Shown piece by piece: positions 20,176 through 27,011 of a DNA stretch of 64,000 nucleotides. The DNA lies in NCBI GenBank assembly GCA_014762635.1, contig JABURR010000017.1, forward strand, positions 124,001-188,000, in the 5' to 3' direction. Under the pieces are notes generated by a model that worked only from the letters and a program-made list of their open reading frames with translations, did not search any database and had not been told where the DNA came from. The position numbers and the translations under genes are program-made. The stretch is from Paracoccaceae bacterium (GTDB lineage: Bacteria; Pseudomonadota; Alphaproteobacteria; Rhodobacterales; Rhodobacteraceae). Every line of letters starts with the position of its first letter. The first letter of the stretch is position 1.

Positions 20176-21200
20176 CTGCGCCGCGCGATCGTGTTGGCGA
20201 GGATCGCCAGCAACAAGCCAAGTGTGAAATACCCCACGATCACCTCGCTGATGACGAGGATTTCACCCAGGAGGCTGTCGGCTGTCACGTCTCCGAAGCC
20301 TAGCGTCGTGTAGGTTACGACCGAGTAATAGAACGGCGTGAACCACGTCTGGGCAGAGTTGGAATAATCCATGATCCCGAACCCGTAGACCATGTCTGCC
20401 AGGTAGAGAAATCCGTAAAGCATAGCCAAAACAAAAGCATATGCGGCGACCTTAAGAAGGCTGCGCCCGTGGTCGATCAGGCCCCAGGCTCGGAACAGCA
20501 TCAGGTCGAGCGACCGCACGAAGCCCTCCGGCTTGTCGAGGATCGCCTGGTAGAGCGTGTCGATGTAATCCTGATCGCGCGCGTCACGCACGAAAAGCGC
20601 ATTACCGTAGACCCCGTCCAGCCCGCGCACGCCGTAATAGAGGCCCGTCATGTCGCGCGGGGTGCCGTAGTGCACGTGCATGACATTGGCATCGGAAAGC
20701 TGGGCGAAGTGGAACTTGGCGCCTTCGATATTGGCTCCGGTCAGGGTCGCGCCAGTGAGGTCGGCCTGTGAGAAATCGCAGCCCCGCAGATCGGCGCCTT
20801 CGAACTTGACCCGGGCGAGGTTCGCTCCCCGGAAATCCGCGCCCCGGCAATCGGCGGCCGACAGGTCCGCACCGTTCAGATCGGCCTCCTGCAGGATCGT
20901 GCCTCGCAGATCGGCCTTGTAGAGCGCCGCTCGCGCCATCTTCGCGTGTGTGAGGTCGGCCTCGGACAGGTTGGATTTCTTGAGGTTCGTCGCCACCAGA
21001 ACGCAGCGGAAGAAATCGGACTTGTGCAAATCGAGTTCAGCCAGGTCCCGGTTCGACAGGTCGATCTCGCTGAATTCCTGGTGGGTCAGAGCGTCGGCCG
21101 GAGCCTTGGCGGCAACCGCCTTCCACTCGGCATCACCGGCTATCAGGGCCGCCTTGAAGTCGCTCTTGGGGTGTTCGGGCGCATTCATCCTTGTCGTCAC
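20172..21200 (-). CDS. Pentapeptide-repeat protein fused to a K+-channel-type pore module
   Basis: This is an unusual fusion. Residues about 46-175 form roughly 20 A(D/N)Lxx pentapeptide repeats, which fold as a right-handed square beta-helix. A linker leads to TM1 (about 250-269), a pore loop with the selectivity-filter-like TTLGFGD (298-304) and TM2 (about 312-335), the two-helix ion-channel (Ion_trans_2) plan. The standard K+ filter is T-V-G-Y/F-G; here it is TLGFG. It would sit in the inner membrane with the beta-helix in the cytosol as a possible gating or docking domain. The GTG start overlaps the stop of the receiver gene (GTGA), making it the last gene of the SLOG operon. Confidence 0.85.
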   Translation of the reverse strand: MTTRMNAPEHPKSDFKAALIAGDAEWKAVAAKAPADALTHQEFSEIDLSNRDLAELDLHKSDFFRCVLVATNLKKSNLSEADLTHAKMARAALYKADLRGTILQEADLNGADLSAADCRGADFRGANLARVKFEGADLRGCDFSQADLTGATLTGANIEGAKFHFAQLSDANVMHVHYGTPRDMTGLYYGVRGLDGVYGNALFVRDARDQDYIDTLYQAILDKPEGFVRSLDLMLFRAWGLIDHGRSLLKVAAYAFVLAMLYGFLYLADMVYGFGIMDYSNSAQTWFTPFYYSVVTYTTLGFGDVTADSLLGEILVISEVIVGYFTLGLLLAILANTIARRS

Positions 21201-21565
21201 GCCGCGCCGAGGAAGCGTTCCATCTTTTCCATGAGCCGGGCGAGGTCGACCGGCTTGGTGTCGTAGTCGTCACACCCGGCCTCGCGGGCCTTTGCCTCGT
21301 CGCCCGCCATGGCGTGCGCGGTCAACGCGATGATCGGGATGGCCTTGGTCTCGTCATTGCTTTTCAGGTGGCGGGCGGCATCCCAGCCGTCCATCACCGG
21401 CAGGCTCATGTCCAGAAGGATCAGGTCGGGGCTCACGCTGGCGGCCATGTCCACGCCCTGCTGGCCGTCGATTGCGATCAGCACCTCGAAACCTCGGCGC
21501 TTCAAGCGGCGGGACAACATGTCCCGGTTCATCTCGTTATCTTCTACCAGCAGGATCCGCGCCAT
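21197..21565 (-). CDS. Stand-alone receiver-domain response regulator
   Basis: This is a 122-residue CheY/DivK-like single-domain regulator. Acidic-pocket residues are E8/D9, the phospho-acceptor is D52 (LILLDMSLP) and the conserved lysine is K104 (DTKPVD). There is no output domain, so it must act by protein contact or as a phosphorelay carrier. GGAGAGGGAC supports the start. It lies 66 nt downstream of the HisKA-receiver-DUF4062 gene and overlaps the channel gene by 4 nt. In this operon it is the natural carrier between a kinase and either the HisKA protein or the channel. That wiring is inferred. Confidence 0.9.
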   Translation of the reverse strand: MARILLVEDNEMNRDMLSRRLKRRGFEVLIAIDGQQGVDMAASVSPDLILLDMSLPVMDGWDAARHLKSNDETKAIPIIALTAHAMAGDEAKAREAGCDDYDTKPVDLARLMEKMERFLGAA

Positions 21566-21631
21566 GTCCCTCTCCCCGCGATTTTCCCGAACTCTAGCAA
21601 CTTGTTCGTGCCGACGCCAACGGCGTTTACC

Positions 21632-23095
21632 TCACCCGGTCTCGACCATTCGCGAGACGAGTTTTCGCAGGTGCATTTCGCTCATGGTTTCGAAATCCTC
21701 CTCGCTGGCGAAGTTGTGGAAGGCCGCCACGTAAGAGCCATCCTCACCCATCAGGAAGCGGTTCACGTAATCCTGCAACCGGTCGATCTGTTCGATACGT
21801 TCGAGCACGGTGGGCTTGTCCTCAAGCGAAATCACCGGCGCGCCTGTCTTGCGATAGAGCAGCATTTCCGGATGCCCGGACTTGCGAAAGCCCGCCAGCG
21901 CATCCTCGAACTCGAACGCCGTGCCGGAATCGTAGATCGAACCGTCCGGGCGCGTGATCGAGGCGGGCAGGGGCGAGCCGATACGCGACCACAGGATGCC
22001 GACATAGATCTGCGTTTCCCGGGGCGGGTGGATCTGGGCCTGGAACGTGTCCGAGGCCAGCAGCGGTTCCTCCTCCCACAGGATCGGCACCAAAAGCGCG
22101 CGGCCCGCGAATTCCTCGTTGAGGCGCGACAGGACCCGTTTCAGGATCTGGCGTTCGGGGATCACGTCGCCGGGGGATGAGATGAAGACCTTGATCTGCC
22201 GCGCGGCGTTCCGGCGGAGGCGCCCCTTCTCCAGGCAGGTATTGATGCGCGCGGTCAGAAGCACCGGGTTGAAGGGCTTGGTGACGTAATCCTCCGCCCC
22301 GTTCAGGATGCATTGCACCATGAGCGCGGTGTCATCCGTGGCCGAGAGCATCAGTACCGGGATCGTGCGCAGCCGTGCGTCGACCTTGATCTCTTGAAGG
22401 GTCTCCAGTCCGGAGCGGCCCGGCATGTTCTGGTCCAGCAGGATCAGGTCGAACCGGCGGCTTACCAACAATTCCAGCGCCTCGTCGCCTGTAGAGACCG
22501 CGGTGGAGCTATAGCCCGACCGCGCCAGTCGTCGGGTCAGTAGTTCGCGGTTTGACGGGTCGTCGTCGACCACGAGAATTTCCCCCCCCGCGCCGACGTC
22601 CGAGCCGATGGTCTCGGGCAAGGTTGCCGCGGGTGCATCGTGCTCGGACTTCGCTGTTTCCTCGGCGGTCGGATCGGTGAGCATCCTCTCCATCGCCTCG
22701 ATCATCTCGATCACGGTGCGCTGCGCCTGGCCGATATGGTCGAGGTCGCGGGCGAGGTCGGCGTTTTCCTGCTCCAGCGCGTCCTCGCGCATGATCTCGG
22801 TGTAGCCCGCGATGTGGTTGAGCTGGAGCCTGAGTTGGAATTTCACCTCGGTAAAGTCGATCTCGTCGGCAGACGCGCGCCCTTCGCCCAGGTGCTGGTC
22901 GATCAGGGCGAGCATCTTCTGGCCGGCCGTGTGGATCGCCTGCAGGTCCGGCCCCACCAGCTTGACGGTTTCGGGTTCCTGTTCCTCTTCGATCAGTTCC
23001 GCGTAGCCGATGATCTGGCCGATGGGCGAGCGCATATCGTGCCGCAGGCTCGAGAGCCGGGATCGGAATGCCGAGGGCGCGCCCGCGTCCGACAT
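21632..23095 (-). CDS. HisKA-receiver-DUF4062 signalling protein lacking a kinase ATPase domain
   Basis: Domain order in 487 residues: a HisKA-like dimerisation helix pair with H19 (LRHDMRSPIGQIIGYAEL); a second, similar helix pair at about 85-140 in which the GY-E motif is kept (HIAGYTEI) but the histidine position is lost; a receiver domain at about 172-295 (D177/D178, phospho-acceptor D221, K273); and a C-terminal DUF4062-type domain from about 301 (IKVFISSPGDV, then a GILWSRIG core and EFEDAL). No HATPase_c motifs (N, G1, G2) exist, so H19 can only be phosphorylated from elsewhere. The start is 3 nt after the SLOG gene stop. DUF4062 is found in STAND-NTPase and conflict-type proteins. Confidence 0.82.
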   Translation of the reverse strand: MSDAGAPSAFRSRLSSLRHDMRSPIGQIIGYAELIEEEQEPETVKLVGPDLQAIHTAGQKMLALIDQHLGEGRASADEIDFTEVKFQLRLQLNHIAGYTEIMREDALEQENADLARDLDHIGQAQRTVIEMIEAMERMLTDPTAEETAKSEHDAPAATLPETIGSDVGAGGEILVVDDDPSNRELLTRRLARSGYSSTAVSTGDEALELLVSRRFDLILLDQNMPGRSGLETLQEIKVDARLRTIPVLMLSATDDTALMVQCILNGAEDYVTKPFNPVLLTARINTCLEKGRLRRNAARQIKVFISSPGDVIPERQILKRVLSRLNEEFAGRALLVPILWEEEPLLASDTFQAQIHPPRETQIYVGILWSRIGSPLPASITRPDGSIYDSGTAFEFEDALAGFRKSGHPEMLLYRKTGAPVISLEDKPTVLERIEQIDRLQDYVNRFLMGEDGSYVAAFHNFASEEDFETMSEMHLRKLVSRMVETG

Positions 23096-23098
23096 GGC

Positions 23099-24838
23099 TC
23101 AGCCCGCCGCCGGGGGTTCATGCTCGCGATGGTAACGGTGAACACTCCAGAGGTAGATCTCCACCAGGGCGCGGTCCGCCAGATCGCGGATCATGCCCTG
23201 CTTGGCCTGGGCCGACTGCGCGGCCTGGATTTCCTGCGCGGCAATGGCGAAATACCGGCGCTGGTTGGCGTATTGCCAGAGCAGTTCGCGCGTCGCCATC
23301 TTCCCCTGGTAAAGCTCCCAGATCGCGACCCAAAGCGGCAGCAGGCCCATGAAGAAGACCAGCCAAGTCTTTCCGTCAAATCCGGCGAAATCCATGTAGA
23401 GCAGCGATTTCTTGAAGAAGATGAGGGCAAGCGCCCCCAGAACCGATCCGGCCAGCAGCGCCGTCTTCACGCGTTCGAGCAATTCATGCTGGTGGTGCAG
23501 CGCATGCAGCTTTCGACCGAAATATCCGGCCTGATCCTCGATCCACAGCGCGCGGGTTGCGTCGATCGCGTCCTCGGGCGCCGAGGCGGTCCCGTAGGTC
23601 AGAGGTTCGGCGCAGCGCACGGCGTCCTGCAGCCATTCGAAGCGCTCGAAGTGATCCACGTTGATCAACCCGAGGATCCTGCGCACGCTGTAGCGTTCCC
23701 CAGCCCCTGAAAGCACCAGGAAGAACTGCACCCGGAGCGTCTCGGCATAGGCGCGGTAGGCGAGGTGGCAGCCGAGCCAATGTCTTTGAGCGCTGACCCG
23801 GAACCCGAGGTAACCCAAACCGAACAAGGCCACGTAGATGATCAGAAGGGCCTTGGCCGCCACGAGCTTTGCGTAGACCAGGAAGCTCAGGCCCATCGCC
23901 GCGGCGAAAAGCCCGAAGAGCTTGAACATGAGGTCCGAGTTCTTCTGATTGGCGCTGGCGAGTTGATCGGCGCGGAGGAACTGGCGCTCGATGGCTGTCC
24001 CGTCCGCTGAAACCTGCGCCTTGTCGGCACCGAGACCGTATTCGGGCAAATCGCGCCCCTCGTCAGAGGCGTGGGCGGCGGCGTAGGTTTCAAGCCCCTC
24101 CCACCGGCGTAGCAGGGCTTCGGGCAGTTCCGTATGAGTGCTGTAGCAATCGTAATTCGTGTTCGAGATCAGAATCTTGCAGTCGGCACCAAGATCTTGC
24201 TCCGGGTCCGACACCCGCCGCGCGGGCACCCAGATCACGGCATTTCCGCAGTTGTCCGAGGTTTCGACCTCGGCCGAGACGCTGGCCGGTGCCTCGGCGC
24301 CGCCATTGCCCAGGTAGCTCATCACCACGTCCGAGGTTCCGCCGGTCAGGCCGTTGTCGATCCCGTCCCAGACCGCCATCATCGCGTTCGAGCGCCGAAC
24401 AAGGTAATCACGCAGAAGCGCGTATTGCGCGTCGCGATTTGCCTGGCTCTCCATGTCCGCCGGGCCGCGCCCCTCGGCAAGCGGAAGTTCATGAACCGTC
24501 ACGCGTGGATCGTCATGAAGGGTTTGGAACCGCTCCAGTGCCTCTCCCTTGAAATCCGCCTCGTAGCAGGGCTTGGGCATCGGCAGCACGGCACGCACCC
24601 GCAGCCCGAGGTCCAGCGCGACTTCGGTGGCAAGCTGATCGGCCCCTTCGGCAAGGCCGGTGATCACCGTGACAGGGAGGTCGGAAAACCGGTCGCGGAT
24701 CAGGGATAGCCCGTCGCGGAGACGACCGCACACCGCCTCGAGATCGGCCTGGGCGATGTCGCGGTGACCGGTCACACCGATCACGAATTCCAGCGCCACG
24801 CTGGCGCCCTCGGCACCCGTTTCGGTGTTTCCGGTCAT
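23099..24838 (-). CDS. SLOG-domain protein with four C-terminal membrane helices (SLATT-like)
   Basis: I start at the ATG at 24838, which has AGGGAGG about 4 nt upstream, giving 579 residues. The N-terminal domain is of the SLOG (DprA/LOG-like Rossmann) type: GVTGHRD at 21-27, GLAEGADQLA at 61-70, AVWDG at 155-159 and GLTGGTSDVV at 163-172, the family's nucleotide-ligand loops. After a polar linker come membrane segments at about 305-323, 328-345, 457-476 and 491-509. The end is a helical RRYFAIAAQEIQAAQ tail that recalls SLATT proteins. SLOG and SLATT domains were proposed by comparative genomics as sensor and membrane effector of nucleotide-based conflict systems. It heads the operon, divergent from the ferritin-like gene. 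Confidence 0.8.
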   Translation of the reverse strand: MTGNTETGAEGASVALEFVIGVTGHRDIAQADLEAVCGRLRDGLSLIRDRFSDLPVTVITGLAEGADQLATEVALDLGLRVRAVLPMPKPCYEADFKGEALERFQTLHDDPRVTVHELPLAEGRGPADMESQANRDAQYALLRDYLVRRSNAMMAVWDGIDNGLTGGTSDVVMSYLGNGGAEAPASVSAEVETSDNCGNAVIWVPARRVSDPEQDLGADCKILISNTNYDCYSTHTELPEALLRRWEGLETYAAAHASDEGRDLPEYGLGADKAQVSADGTAIERQFLRADQLASANQKNSDLMFKLFGLFAAAMGLSFLVYAKLVAAKALLIIYVALFGLGYLGFRVSAQRHWLGCHLAYRAYAETLRVQFFLVLSGAGERYSVRRILGLINVDHFERFEWLQDAVRCAEPLTYGTASAPEDAIDATRALWIEDQAGYFGRKLHALHHQHELLERVKTALLAGSVLGALALIFFKKSLLYMDFAGFDGKTWLVFFMGLLPLWVAIWELYQGKMATRELLWQYANQRRYFAIAAQEIQAAQSAQAKQGMIRDLADRALVEIYLWSVHRYHREHEPPAAG

Positions 24839-24942
24839 TTGGCCTCCCTCGTGCGGGGCGTCATGCAGCACCCCTTCCGTGGCCATCATAGGAAGGGGCA
24901 AACACAACGCAAGGATTTGCCACCAGCAATATCGGTGCCCTA

Positions 24943-25030
24943 AGGGCGAGTTTGCGAAATTCTTGAAATTTCCCGAAAGAAATTTCCCCCGTTTGCAGAA
25001 TTCATGTCAGATTACTGAAAAAACGGGGAG
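24943..25030. promoter_or_regulatory. Divergent control region with three GAAAT repeats
   Basis: The roughly 200-nt gap between the SLOG gene and the ferritin-like gene is AT-rich. It holds GAAATTC at 24956-24962 and two self-complementary GAAATTTC octamers at 24965-24972 and 24979-24986 (centres 14 nt apart). These look like half-sites for one regulator serving both directions. A GGGGAG ribosome site (25025-25030) serves the rightward gene. Confidence 0.45.
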
Positions 25031-25035
25031 TGGAC

Positions 25036-26985
25036 ATGGCCGAAGAACCGAAGATCCGGATCAGGGACCGGGAAGAACTTATCTACATGCTGGCCGAGGC
25101 CGCGGCGATCGAGCACAACGTGATGTGCTGCTATCTCTACGGGATATGGAGCCTGAAACGCGGGGAACGGGATGGGCTGACGCCTGAGCAGGCCAAGGTC
25201 GTCCAGTCCTGGAAGGCGCACATGACCCAGGTCGCGGTGGAGGAGATGACCCACCTGACGCTGGTCGGCAACCTTGCGTGTGCCATCGGTGGGGCGCCGC
25301 ATCTGTCGCGCCCGAACTTCCCCATTCCCTTCGGATATCACGCTGCGGCGATCGACCTTGAACTTTTCCAGTTCAGCCATGCGCTGGTGGATCACGCGAT
25401 TTTTCTGGAGCGACCCGAGGGGGTGGAGCTTGAAGACGCCCCCGAATTCGCCCATCCCTCGGACTATCACCGCGAGGTGCAGCGCGGGGCGATCATGGCG
25501 AATGCCCAGGATTATGCCACGATCGGGCATCTTTATCGCGGCATCTTCCACGGGTTCGAGGTTCTGAGCCGCAAGCTGGGCGAGGACGTCTTGTTCTGTG
25601 GCGATGTCGAAGATCAGATCAGCCCAAAGGACGCACCCTTGCCGGGGCTTTGCGTGGTCACCGACCTGGCCAGCGCCCGCGAGGCGATCGAGACCATCGT
25701 GGAGCAGGGGGAGGGCGCCCCGGCCCATAGCGAGGATTCGCATTACCAGGCGTTCCTCGGGGTCAAGCAGCAGCTTGAAGAGATGCAGAAGGCCGACCCG
25801 TCATTCGAACCTGCCTTCCCGGTGGCGCGCAACCCTGTGCCCACCAAGCCTGCCGACCCCGAGAACCGGGTCTGGATCAACGATCCCGAGGCGGCGAAGG
25901 TGCTCGACTTGGGGAACTCGATCTACAACCTGATGCTGCGGTTCCTGTCGCAAAGCTTCGGGCGCGATCCGGGAGAGGCCTCGCACAAGCGGTTGTTCAC
26001 GACGCTGGCGCGTGAATTGATGTCGGTGCTGACGCCGGTGGGAGAACATCTGGCCTCGCTGCCCGCCAGCCCGGATCATCCGGGCGTCAACGCGGGGATC
26101 AGTTTCACCATGATCCGGGATATCGAGCGCCTACCTGCCGGGCCGGGCGAGATGATCTTCCTGTCCGAGCGTTTGGAAGAAATAGCCCGCCACGCCGAAT
26201 ACGTCTTCCCGCCGGGGCATGAGTTGGAAGGCATCGGCGGCGCCCTGCGGGGAATGAGCCGCAAGATCACCCCGCCCGAACGCGCGGCCACGGCGCCCGA
26301 GGCTCCGCCCCCGCCACCCGCGCCGCCGCATCCGACGGACTCGGCCGAGGAAGATATCGGCGTGGCCGACGGCAAGGACATGGTGCTGCATTTCGATACC
26401 AAGCGCTGCATCCACGCGCGATTCTGCGTGTTGGGCGCGCCGGAGGTCTTCCTCGCCAACGTGGAGGGGCCGTGGCTCTTCCCCGACAAGATGCCCATCT
26501 CCGAGCTGCGTGGGGTTTGTCACAACTGCCCCTCGGGAGCCATCACCTATGAGCCCAAGGGTGACATTCCCGCTGAACCCGCGCCGAACGTGAACCTGGT
26601 GAACCTGCGCGAAAACGGGCCCTATGCCTTCCGGGCGCCGCTGGAGATCGATGGCGAGAAGAAAGGGTTCCGCGCCACGCTCTGCCGTTGCGGGGCGTCC
26701 AAGAACAAGCCCTTCTGCGACAATTCTCACCGCGAGATCGGATTCGAGGCGACGGGGGAACCGGAAACCCGGCCGTCGGATGCTCTGGAGGTGCGTAACG
26801 GTCCGCTGGAGATCACGCCTCAGAAGAATGGCCCGCTCGAGATCTCGGGCAACCTCGAGATCTGCTCGGGCACGGGGCGTACCGTGGACCGGGTGCAGAC
26901 CGTGCGGTTCTGCCGCTGCGGCGGATCCAAGACCAAGCCGTTCTGCGACAACACCCATCTGAAGATCGGGTTCAAGTCGGAATAG
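25036..26985 (+). CDS. Ferritin-like / 4Fe-4S / double-CDGSH fusion protein
   Basis: The ATG at 25036 follows GGGGAG by 5 nt (a GTG at 25030 is weaker), giving 649 residues. The first ~385 residues match the ferritin-like domain of the iminophenyl-pyruvate dimer synthase (VioB-type) family, with EHN and EEMTH carboxylate/histidine motifs. A Pro/Ala-rich linker near residue 420 follows. Next is a mono-cluster Fe-S domain (CIHARFC...CHNC near 455-500), then two CDGSH-type 2Fe-2S domains near 540-580 and 610-648, with CRCGASKNKPFCDNSH and CRCGGSKTKPFCDNTH. All cluster ligands are present. It is probably cytosolic and redox or iron responsive. It precedes the PAS kinase by 26 nt, so the two are likely co-transcribed. 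Confidence 0.85.
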   Translation: MAEEPKIRIRDREELIYMLAEAAAIEHNVMCCYLYGIWSLKRGERDGLTPEQAKVVQSWKAHMTQVAVEEMTHLTLVGNLACAIGGAPHLSRPNFPIPFGYHAAAIDLELFQFSHALVDHAIFLERPEGVELEDAPEFAHPSDYHREVQRGAIMANAQDYATIGHLYRGIFHGFEVLSRKLGEDVLFCGDVEDQISPKDAPLPGLCVVTDLASAREAIETIVEQGEGAPAHSEDSHYQAFLGVKQQLEEMQKADPSFEPAFPVARNPVPTKPADPENRVWINDPEAAKVLDLGNSIYNLMLRFLSQSFGRDPGEASHKRLFTTLARELMSVLTPVGEHLASLPASPDHPGVNAGISFTMIRDIERLPAGPGEMIFLSERLEEIARHAEYVFPPGHELEGIGGALRGMSRKITPPERAATAPEAPPPPPAPPHPTDSAEEDIGVADGKDMVLHFDTKRCIHARFCVLGAPEVFLANVEGPWLFPDKMPISELRGVCHNCPSGAITYEPKGDIPAEPAPNVNLVNLRENGPYAFRAPLEIDGEKKGFRATLCRCGASKNKPFCDNSHREIGFEATGEPETRPSDALEVRNGPLEITPQKNGPLEISGNLEICSGTGRTVDRVQTVRFCRCGGSKTKPFCDNTHLKIGFKSE

Positions 26986-27011
26986 GCGCAAGCGAAAGGC
27001 AAGGCACGGCG

